Assembly (NCBI GenBank): GCA_031259805.1 | Contig: JAIRKX010000175.1 | Coordinates: 1 to 15,690 of the forward strand | Direction of reading: 5' to 3' | Length of the DNA stretch: 15,690 nt | Origin: Prevotellaceae bacterium | Lineage (GTDB): Bacteria > Bacteroidota > Bacteroidia > Bacteroidales > UBA932 | Shown: positions 1-5,130 of the stretch, one piece after another | How positions within the stretch are numbered: the first letter of the stretch is position 1 | Layout of the letters: each line of letters begins with the position of its first letter | The notes under the pieces: model-generated | Database searches by the model: none | Seen by the model: only the letters and a program-made list of their open reading frames with translations | What the model was told of the DNA's origin: nothing | Translations under genes and position numbers: made by a program

Positions 1-16
1 AGAAATAAAATTAGCG

Positions 17-180
17 CCGGAAAAAAGAGCGGCGCCGGACGATAGAAATGATTAAAAATAAGAGAGTGGAAAAAAAGAAAAGGGATTTTGATTAAACTAA
101 AAAGTTAATCAACGAGGAATCGCCGACAAAGGTATGATTTTTTTGAAGATCAACCAAAAAATAGTTTAAAAAAAACATAA
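17..180 (-). repeat. Left copy of an inverted promoter-leader repeat
   Basis: Read on the minus strand this block is a promoter (-33/-7) followed by a leader of about 110 bases. The same block occurs at the right end of the window in opposite orientation (about 15522-15690). Positions 17-95 align without gaps to the complement of the right copy, about 63 of 79 positions identical by eye. After the hairpin there is a 13-base length difference, then the promoter part aligns again without gaps. The leader contains an inverted repeat (TTGATTAA at 88-95 and TTAATCAA at 105-112, 9-base loop) followed in the transcript by a pyrimidine-rich tract (about 62-86). The gene driven by it lies outside the window. 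The alignment is seen; the role is inferred. Confidence 0.8.
127..158 (-). promoter_or_regulatory. Outward-facing Bacteroidota promoter, left end
   Basis: On the minus strand, TTTG (155-158) is followed after exactly 20 bases by TACCTTTG (127-134). This matches the Bacteroidota sigma-ABfr consensus, TTTG then TAnnTTTG with 19-21 bases between. Transcription would start near position 120 and run to the left out of the window. The right-end repeat carries the same two boxes with the same 20-base spacing, which strengthens the call. Confidence 0.75.
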
Positions 181-202
181 AATGGGCAACTGTGTAAGAT
201 TA

Positions 203-222
203 CCCCAAATTTTCCCCAAATT
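203..222. repeat. Two direct copies of CCCCAAATT
   Basis: The 9-base word CCCCAAATT occurs at 203-211 and 214-222, a period of 11 bases. It lies between the left promoter-leader repeat and the CACAGAG repeat, in DNA with no gene. No function can be assigned. Confidence 0.6.
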
Positions 223-262
223 ACACAGAGAGACACAGAGGTGCACAGAGAGGCACAGAGGG
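223..262. repeat. Four 10-base direct repeats with CACAGAG core
   Basis: Four consecutive 10-base units start at 223, 233, 243 and 253. Each contains CACAGAG preceded by A or G and followed by AG, GT or GG. The block lies about 70 bases beyond the stop of the helicase gene on the minus strand. CACAGAG-type short repeats are common in intergenic DNA of many bacteria. No coding potential is evident and a function is unknown. Confidence 0.75.
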
Positions 263-325
263 TGGAGCATGAAGGAACGCCGGCAAGAACTTTTGGGATG
301 CCAAGTGTCCCGCAGGAAAGAGTGG

Positions 326-349
326 TAACTCAACAACTCAACGATTCAA
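326..349 (-). repeat. Three 8-base units overlapping the helicase stop codon
   Basis: On the minus strand the units TTGAATCG (342-349), TTGAGTTG (334-341) and TTGAGTTA (326-333) follow directly on one another. They encode the last residues of the helicase and contain its TGA stop (330-332). The C-terminal tail is therefore made of a low-complexity repeat, perhaps by local expansion or insertion at the gene end. A similar but looser pattern (CTCAACGGTTCAACAA) follows the tlpA-like gene at about 4562-4577. Confidence 0.5.
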
Positions 350-1742
350 CAAAGTTCACCAGATACAGCTTCTCTGTGGCCCGTGTGAAGGCGGTATAGA
401 GCCATCGCAGGTCGTCGACAGTCAGAGGCATCTGGCGGAAGAATGGGTAGTCGATGAACACGGCTTTCCATTGACCGCCTTGGGCCTTGTGGCACGTTAC
501 GGCGGCGGCGTATTTTATTTGCAGTGCATTAAAATAATCGTCTTCGCGGATGGCGCGGTAACGTTGTTGTTTGTTGATGATATGGGCATAATCGTCGGCG
601 ACGTCGAAAAACAGTTGCCTTTGCCGGTCGTTGCTGAGCGAGGGCGACTCGCTCTGGAGCGTGTCGAGAAGGATTTTAGTAGTGATTTCGGTGTTGTTAT
701 AATCGGGGAATCGGAGGATGGCTTCGGCGAACGAGAAGCCGTAGCGCGACTCGTATTTCCGTATACGCAGCAGGTCGGCGATGTCGCCGTTGGCAATAAA
801 AGGCATATTGTCGGAGGCCTCGAGGAAGTGATAGCAGTTTTTGACGATCATAATACGGTCGCCTGGCGTAAGGGTTTCTTCGCGGAACTGAATCGTGCCG
901 CGAATACCCTGATTGTAGCGGATGGCGCGTTTGTTCGAGAGGCAGACGACAATCGTTTCGCGATCGCCGTAACGGTCGTAGGCGTCGGACAGTTTTTCCA
1001 TCAGGTCGCTGCCGGTGATGCACTCGACATCAGGGAAGGACTTGCGGGTAAAGTCGGGCAATTGCGGGTGTCGTTGCTCAATATAACGGCGCAGTTGCGT
1101 AGCGTAGTACAAGATGCCCGACTGCGCCGCCTGTCGTACCACATCGGACAATTGTACATAGCCGGCCACTCCGTAATACCGCATTTCGTCGACATCCAGC
1201 GCGGGACTTTGCGACAGTCCGACAGGCGGTAACTGCGCATGATCGCCGACGAGAATCAATTTGCACCGTTCGCCGGACTTGACGTATGTAACCAAATCGT
1301 CGAGCAGGCGTCCCGTGCCGAAGGGCGAACGTTCAAGTGAACTGTTGGAAATCATCGAAGCCTCGTCGACGATAAAAACGGTATTCTTATATTCGTTATA
1401 ACTAATCGTGAATGCACCGATGCCGTCGGTAAGCGATTTTTGACGGTATATTTTCTTATGAATCGTAAATGCTTGTTGCCCCGTATAGCTCGACAGCACC
1501 TTCGCCGCGCGTCCGGTGGGCGCGAGCAGCACGACGCCGGTGCGAAATTCATTCAGGACACGCACCAGAGCGGCAATAGCCGTCGTTTTGCCCGTACCCG
1601 CATAGCCGCCGATAATAAAAACACCTTGCGAAGCGTTATCAATAATATAGGCCGCCAGTTGTCGAAACAGCTCTTGTTGCCCTTCCGTCGGCTCATGTTG
1701 CAAATGAGCCACCAGCTTATCATATAAAAAATCGTTTACCAT
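330..1742 (-). CDS. RecD-like superfamily 1 DNA helicase / AAA ATPase
   Basis: This is a 470-residue P-loop helicase of the RecD/UvrD superfamily, predicted to unwind DNA with ATP in the cytoplasm. Visible motifs are Walker A GYAGTGKT (46-53), motif Ia VVLLAPTGRAAKVL (70-83), Walker B VFIVDEASM (122-130), motif III LVGDHAQLPPVG (164-175), a late motif near VTCHKAQGGQWKAVFID, and motif VI YTAFTRATEKLY (about 449-460). The C-terminal part matches the UvrD_C_2 type. It is much shorter than RecD2 (about 700-800 residues) and lacks that protein's long N-terminal extension, so it is the short RecD-like form common in Bacteroidota. The ATG at 1742 gives a natural N-terminus just before the ATPase core. 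No -7 box is visible in the 101-base gap to trkH, so it may be co-transcribed with it. The exact cellular role is unknown. Confidence 0.9.
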   Translation of the reverse strand: MVNDFLYDKLVAHLQHEPTEGQQELFRQLAAYIIDNASQGVFIIGGYAGTGKTTAIAALVRVLNEFRTGVVLLAPTGRAAKVLSSYTGQQAFTIHKKIYRQKSLTDGIGAFTISYNEYKNTVFIVDEASMISNSSLERSPFGTGRLLDDLVTYVKSGERCKLILVGDHAQLPPVGLSQSPALDVDEMRYYGVAGYVQLSDVVRQAAQSGILYYATQLRRYIEQRHPQLPDFTRKSFPDVECITGSDLMEKLSDAYDRYGDRETIVVCLSNKRAIRYNQGIRGTIQFREETLTPGDRIMIVKNCYHFLEASDNMPFIANGDIADLLRIRKYESRYGFSFAEAILRFPDYNNTEITTKILLDTLQSESPSLSNDRQRQLFFDVADDYAHIINKQQRYRAIREDDYFNALQIKYAAAVTCHKAQGGQWKAVFIDYPFFRQMPLTVDDLRWLYTAFTRATEKLYLVNFVESLSC

Positions 1743-1767
1743 TTACAATGGAATTTTGATAATCGTT

Positions 1768-1808
1768 TACCTCTCCCCCAACTCCTCTCCCACAGGAGAA
1801 GGAAGAGC
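1768..1808. repeat. C/T-rich imperfect inverted repeat between trkH and the helicase gene
   Basis: The gap between two minus-strand genes holds a CTCTCCCCCAACTCCTCTCC stretch followed by AGGAGAAGGAAGAG. CTCCT and AGGAG can pair around a 7-base loop, with further partial pairing outside. Similar CTCTCCC/GGAGAGG intergenic repeats are frequent in bacterial genomes. It has no U-run downstream, so it is a weak terminator candidate at best. Confidence 0.35.
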
Positions 1809-1843
1809 TGTGCGGGGACTATGTGCCATTTCATCCATTTCAT

Positions 1844-3286
1844 CTATTTCCATGTCCGTACAAAAAGAACCAGTAGCAGTCCGAAAATTTCGAGCCGTCC
1901 GAATAGCATCAGCAGTGTGAGGACGAATTTTCCGGTAAACGGCATATTAGTATAAACGCCCATGGCCGCACCGCCAAAGCCATGACCAACATTGCCCAGC
2001 GACGCCAGCGACGCCGAAAAACTGGTTAGAATATCATTATTCAGCAAAGCTAATAGGAGCGTGCCGATGACCGCCAGACAAATATACGTGAGGATAAACA
2101 GCACGACCGAATGCACTGTTTCGTCATCCATGATGCTCCCGCCTACGCGAACGGGGATAATGGCGTTCGGGTGCTGCTGTTTGCGGATATAGGATTTGAT
2201 GGCTTTAAAGAGAATAAGTATCCTGTCGGCCTTGATGCCGCCGGATGTAGAGCCGGAGCAGGCGCACTGGAACGAGAAATAGAACAGTATAAGCACCGAG
2301 AACGTCGGCCAGAGAGTGGTATTGGCGATCGTGAAGCCGGTCGTCGAGCCGATGGAAACTACCTGAAAAGCGCCGCTACGGAAGGCTCCGGCAAGCGTCG
2401 TACTGCCGTCGTCGATATACAGGTTGAGGGTAACGAGGAAGATGCCTGTCAATAAACCGGCAAGGTAAAACCGCACCGCCGGCGAACGCCAGAGCGGCTT
2501 TACACGCCCGCAAAGCGCCATATAAAGCAGCCCGAAGTGCATGCCCGACACCAGCATGAAAACCGTAATAACCACTTCGACCCACGGGTTATGGAAGGCG
2601 AGGATGCTGTCGCTGTGCGTGCTGAAGCCGCCGGTCGAAATCGTGCTGAAGGCATGGTTAACGGCGTCAAACCAACTCATCCCGACGAGGCGGAGCAGAA
2701 GAGTCTCCAACAAGGTGAGACCGACATACATCAGGGAAATGACCCGAACAGTCTGCACGACCCGCAGTTTGAAGTTATCGTTAGCGAGCGTCGTCATTTC
2801 GGTTTTGACTAACCTCCGTTTGATGCCCCGCATACTTGGTAAAATCAACGCCATCATAAATACGACGCCCAAGCCGCCAATCCAGTGTGTCGCCGACCGC
2901 CAGAAGAGGAGGCCTCGGGGAAGGGCTTCGATGTTGTCCAAAATCGTCGCACCGGTAGTCGTATAGCCGGACACGCTCTCGAACCATGCGTTAATGAGTG
3001 AAAAACCATGCCCGTAAAACAGATAAGGGAGCATCCCAAACAGACAACTGGCGAGCCACGAAAAAGCAAGTATCGTACTGCCTTCCTTCGCGGTGATATC
3101 CGTTGCCGGCCGAACGCGAACCCACGACACAATACCGGCAGCAGCCGTAATGACGGCACTCGCCATCAAAGCCCATAACGAGCCGTCGCCCACATAGTAG
3201 AACGAAAGCCCGGCAGCCAGCAGCATCATCCCCGCATTAAGCGCCAGTACCAAACCAGTATACCGAATAATAACAGCATATCGCAT
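1844..3286 (-). CDS. trkH: TrkH family potassium uptake protein
   Basis: This 480-residue inner-membrane protein is the ion-conducting subunit of a Trk/Ktr K+ uptake system. It has about ten hydrophobic segments. The four pore loops of the family are visible: TTTGA (109-113), STGGF (217-221), STTGF (314-318) and NVGHG (432-436). The hallmark CSGSTSGGIKADR (343-355) is also present. Length is normal for TrkH. The usual partner TrkA, a NAD-binding regulator that gates the pore, is not in this window, although the two are often adjacent. A TATCTTTG -7 box (3294-3301) lies so close to the ATG that the transcript could be nearly leaderless. The ATG at 3286 is preferred because it keeps the whole first membrane segment. 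Confidence 0.95.
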   Translation of the reverse strand: MRYAVIIRYTGLVLALNAGMMLLAAGLSFYYVGDGSLWALMASAVITAAAGIVSWVRVRPATDITAKEGSTILAFSWLASCLFGMLPYLFYGHGFSLINAWFESVSGYTTTGATILDNIEALPRGLLFWRSATHWIGGLGVVFMMALILPSMRGIKRRLVKTEMTTLANDNFKLRVVQTVRVISLMYVGLTLLETLLLRLVGMSWFDAVNHAFSTISTGGFSTHSDSILAFHNPWVEVVITVFMLVSGMHFGLLYMALCGRVKPLWRSPAVRFYLAGLLTGIFLVTLNLYIDDGSTTLAGAFRSGAFQVVSIGSTTGFTIANTTLWPTFSVLILFYFSFQCACSGSTSGGIKADRILILFKAIKSYIRKQQHPNAIIPVRVGGSIMDDETVHSVVLFILTYICLAVIGTLLLALLNNDILTSFSASLASLGNVGHGFGGAAMGVYTNMPFTGKFVLTLLMLFGRLEIFGLLLVLFVRTWK

Positions 3287-3293
3287 GAGATTG

Positions 3294-3301
3294 CAAAGAT
3301 A
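3294..3301 (-). promoter_or_regulatory. -7 box TATCTTTG upstream of trkH
   Basis: On the minus strand TATCTTTG followed by C matches the Bacteroidota -7 consensus TAnnTTTG. No TTTG or TTG is visible 19-21 bases further upstream, so the -33 element is missing or degenerate. If used, transcription would begin about at position 3286-3288, on or next to the start codon. Confidence 0.45.
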
Positions 3302-3518
3302 GCGAAAAGTTATGAATGAGGCGTGAGGCTACAAGAGGTCATACGGAATGGCCACTTGAGTTAGAAACTGCTTTCCGTTTTAATCGATGGCGGAAAATTA
3401 TATTGTCGCCTCTTTAAACGGATTTGTACATAGTTTGCCTTCGACCTTTGACCTTTTGGGACGGGGTTTGTGTCGGGTTATTTTTCGTATATTTGCAAAC
3501 AACAACCACATTATTACC
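3302..3518. other. Divergent intergenic region trkH / HEPN gene
   Basis: This 217-base stretch separates the divergent trkH and HEPN genes. An open frame continues upstream of the HEPN start to 3387, but a good -7 box (3488-3495) lies inside it, so that extension is unlikely to be translated. Apart from the two promoter elements nothing else is recognised. The T/C-rich run at 3437-3456 (GCCTTCGACCTTTGACCTTT) repeats GACCTTT twice, at 3443-3449 and 3450-3456. Confidence 0.5.
3488..3495 (+). promoter_or_regulatory. -7 box TATATTTG for the HEPN-tlpA operon
   Basis: TATATTTG followed by C is a full match to the Bacteroidota -7 box and is identical to the one before the HU gene. A TTTG lies at 3467-3470, but the spacer is 17 bases rather than 19-21. 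Transcription would start near 3502. The ATG at 3519 would then have an A-rich leader of about 17 bases, which is the main reason for choosing that start. Confidence 0.6.
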
Positions 3519-3992
3519 ATGCCCCGTTCTTATTATATACGGCAGATTAAGCGTATTATGCAGCGTGTAGCGCCCGTTTCAAACGCCGTTTTTTATATGA
3601 CCACAAAACAAGAACTCACACAAAAAAGTCGTGAGGTGTTAAGTGCGTACCGCTTGCAATGCGCCAAAAAAACATTGCTCGAAGTCGATGCTTTGACAGG
3701 CGGCGGATTTTATAACGCCGCAGGAAACGGTCTTTACTATGCCTGTTATTATGCTGTAATAGCGTTGTGGGTAAAAAATACTATTGCAACTCAAACGTAT
3801 CAGGGGGTGAGGCAAATATTTTCATTACATTTCATTGCTAACGGTAAAATACCACCATCTTATTCTACATCTTACGACCGGATTAGCGGCGATTATGACG
3901 ACGATGTACAATACGATAGCAAAACGATACATATTACTCGTCCGCAAACCGAAGCATTTATTTGTATGATTGAAGAAAAATTAATAAAATAA
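3519..3992 (+). CDS. HEPN domain-containing protein
   Basis: This 157-residue protein resembles the HEPN family (PF05168). Family signs are GFYNAAGNGLYYACYYAVIALW (in two helices, about 63-84), then GVRQIFSLHFIANGKIP (97-111) and SGDYDDDVQY near 123-132. R98 and H104 form R-x5-H, within the RX4-6H signature of HEPN ribonucleases. HEPN proteins are often toxins paired with an MNT nucleotidyltransferase antitoxin, but no such partner is visible next to it. The gene runs into the thioredoxin-like gene after 16 bases, so they are probably co-transcribed. The start is uncertain: 3519 fits the promoter and has an A-rich context, ATG 3597 fits the usual N-terminus of the domain (131 residues), and the frame is open back to 3387. 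Function as a toxin is inference. Confidence 0.75.
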   Translation: MPRSYYIRQIKRIMQRVAPVSNAVFYMTTKQELTQKSREVLSAYRLQCAKKTLLEVDALTGGGFYNAAGNGLYYACYYAVIALWVKNTIATQTYQGVRQIFSLHFIANGKIPPSYSTSYDRISGDYDDDVQYDSKTIHITRPQTEAFICMIEEKLIK

Positions 3993-4008
3993 CAAATTCC
4001 ATTACAAC

Positions 4009-4539
4009 ATGAAACATCTTCTTATTTTCACATGTCTCATTGGCCTGACAGGCTTGCTTGCTTGCACAAATAGCGGCGATACGCGCGGCTATATCGTAAA
4101 AACAGGGGACAAAGCGCCCGATTTTACGATTCGGTATTTAGACGGTACGACCGCCCAATTAAGCGATCTGCGGGGAAAGGTCGTCATGCTTCAGTTTACC
4201 GCCAGTTGGTGCGGCGTATGCCGAAAGGAAATGCCCTACATCGAAAAGGACATCTGGCAGCCGTATAAAGACCGTCCCGATTTTGCGCTGATCGGTATCG
4301 ACTACAAGGAATCGGTCGATACTACGCGGCAGTTTGCCAATGCTATCCCCGTTACCTATCCGTTGACGCTGGACGAGAACGGTGAGACGTTCCACCTGTA
4401 CGCCGCAAAGGATGCCGGCGTTACGCGCAACGTAATCATCGACCGCTACGGCACAATTGTCTTCCTCACGCGCTTGTATGATGAACAGGAATTTGCCGAA
4501 ATGCTTAAGGTAATTGCGCAGTTAATGGTCAATGATTAA
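4009..4539 (+). CDS. TlpA/ResA-like thioredoxin-fold lipoprotein
   Basis: This 176-residue protein has a lipoprotein signal peptide with lipobox LLAC (16-19), so it is probably a membrane-anchored periplasmic or envelope redox protein. The AhpC-TSA/Redoxin fold starts at GDKAPDFTIRYLDG (33-46) and has the active site WCGVC (67-71), a CxxC pair suited to disulfide reduction. In the loop that normally holds the cis-proline of TlpA proteins (GVPxxxxID) the sequence is GVTRNVIID, with Thr in place of Pro. Length is normal for a single-domain TlpA. It follows the HEPN gene by 16 bases and is followed by a possible terminator. The substrate is unknown; cytochrome c maturation is a known family role but no ccm gene is nearby. 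Confidence 0.9.
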   Translation: MKHLLIFTCLIGLTGLLACTNSGDTRGYIVKTGDKAPDFTIRYLDGTTAQLSDLRGKVVMLQFTASWCGVCRKEMPYIEKDIWQPYKDRPDFALIGIDYKESVDTTRQFANAIPVTYPLTLDENGETFHLYAAKDAGVTRNVIIDRYGTIVFLTRLYDEQEFAEMLKVIAQLMVND

Positions 4540-4721
4540 TGGTGCAGGGTACAGGGTGCTTCTCAACGGTTCAACAAATAAACAAGCAAGCAAATTTGCT
4601 TATCTTTTTTATCAACTTATTATTAACAAAATTAATGCTGATAATAAACGACTTAATTAAAAAACTATGTACTATAAGGCATTGCCAGCCATTAAAAAAT
4701 AAGGGTTTTCATGAAAAAAAA
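4540..4721. other. Intergenic region after the tlpA-like gene
   Basis: This AT-rich gap holds a short-period repeat directly after the stop codon (GGTGCAG, GGTACAG, GGTGC at 4540-4558), a CTCAACGGTTCAACAA stretch, and a small palindrome with a T-run. An open frame of 73 codons (4539-4760) runs across it and through the HU promoter. It has no family resemblance and is not called as a gene. Confidence 0.5.
4588..4610 (+). terminator. Possible terminator after the tlpA-like gene
   Basis: AAGCAAATTTGCTT (4588-4601) is a perfect palindrome that can form a short AT-rich stem, followed by ATC and a run of six T (4605-4610). The stem is weak, with only two G-C pairs, so termination efficiency is doubtful. 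Confidence 0.4.
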
Positions 4722-4752
4722 TTGCACGAATGCTTAGAATATCCTATATTTG
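4722..4752 (+). promoter_or_regulatory. Promoter of the HU gene
   Basis: TTG (4722-4724), exactly 20 bases, then TATATTTG (4745-4752) followed by C. This fits the Bacteroidota promoter consensus. The predicted start near 4759 leaves a leader of about 40 A/T-rich bases before the HU ATG at 4800. Confidence 0.8.
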
Positions 4753-4799
4753 CAGCGTGAAATTTTAAATTTATTTACTCACTCTAAAAAAGTACAGTT

Positions 4800-5072
4800 A
4801 TGAACAAAACAGAATTGGTTGATGCCATTGCAAAAAAATCAGGATTAACAAAAGTGGACGCTAAACGTGCATTGGATGCATTTATTGGCGTAACTTCCGC
4901 CACCTTGAAAAAAGGCGATCGTATTGCGTTAGTAGGTTTTGGTTCGTTCTCCGTGACCAACCGCGCTGCCCGTAAGGGTCGCAACCCTCGTACCGGCGCT
5001 GATATTAAAATTCCCGCTCGTAAAGTGGTGAAATTTAAAGCAGGCGCAGAACTCAATGCAAATGTTAAGTAA
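4800..5072 (+). CDS. hup: HU family DNA-binding protein
   Basis: This 90-residue nucleoid protein matches the HU/IHF family over its full length. The N-terminal helical dimerisation part is NKTELVDAIAKKSGLTK. The core turn is GFGSF (46-50). The beta-arm carries RNPRTG (61-66) with the intercalating proline P63, followed by the conserved IPARKVVKFKAG. It bends and compacts DNA and usually acts as a homodimer. It has its own strong promoter and an intrinsic terminator, so it is a single-gene unit. HU rather than IHF is chosen because of the generic arm sequence. Codon use is more AT-rich than in the neighbouring receptor gene, as often seen in highly expressed genes. Confidence 0.97.
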   Translation: MNKTELVDAIAKKSGLTKVDAKRALDAFIGVTSATLKKGDRIALVGFGSFSVTNRAARKGRNPRTGADIKIPARKVVKFKAGAELNANVK

Positions 5073-5092
5073 GCATTAGGGCAACAAACAGG

Positions 5093-5119
5093 AAGGAGAA
5101 CCTCGTGTTCTCCTTTTTT
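5093..5119 (+). terminator. Intrinsic terminator of the HU gene
   Basis: AAGGAGAAC (5093-5101) pairs perfectly with GTTCTCCTT (5107-5115) around a 5-base loop, and the T-run extends to 5119. This is a classical rho-independent terminator. It ends only 11 bases before the ATG of the TonB-dependent receptor gene. Confidence 0.9.
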
Positions 5120-5130
5120 GTTTTATAACG

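Noticed and set aside
471..1232. 253-codon plus-strand open frame
   Set aside because: It lies wholly antisense to the helicase gene, whose motifs are unmistakable. The translation has no family resemblance and is a GC-driven shadow frame.
1743..1843. Intrinsic terminator between trkH and the helicase
   Set aside because: The C/T-rich inverted repeat lacks a following T-run on the minus strand, so co-transcription remains possible.
2541..2966. 141-codon plus-strand frame antisense to trkH
   Set aside because: It is opposite a well-conserved transporter gene and has low-complexity composition with no motif.
4539..4760. 73-codon frame after the tlpA-like gene
   Set aside because: It spans a terminator-like palindrome and the HU promoter, in AT-rich intergenic DNA.
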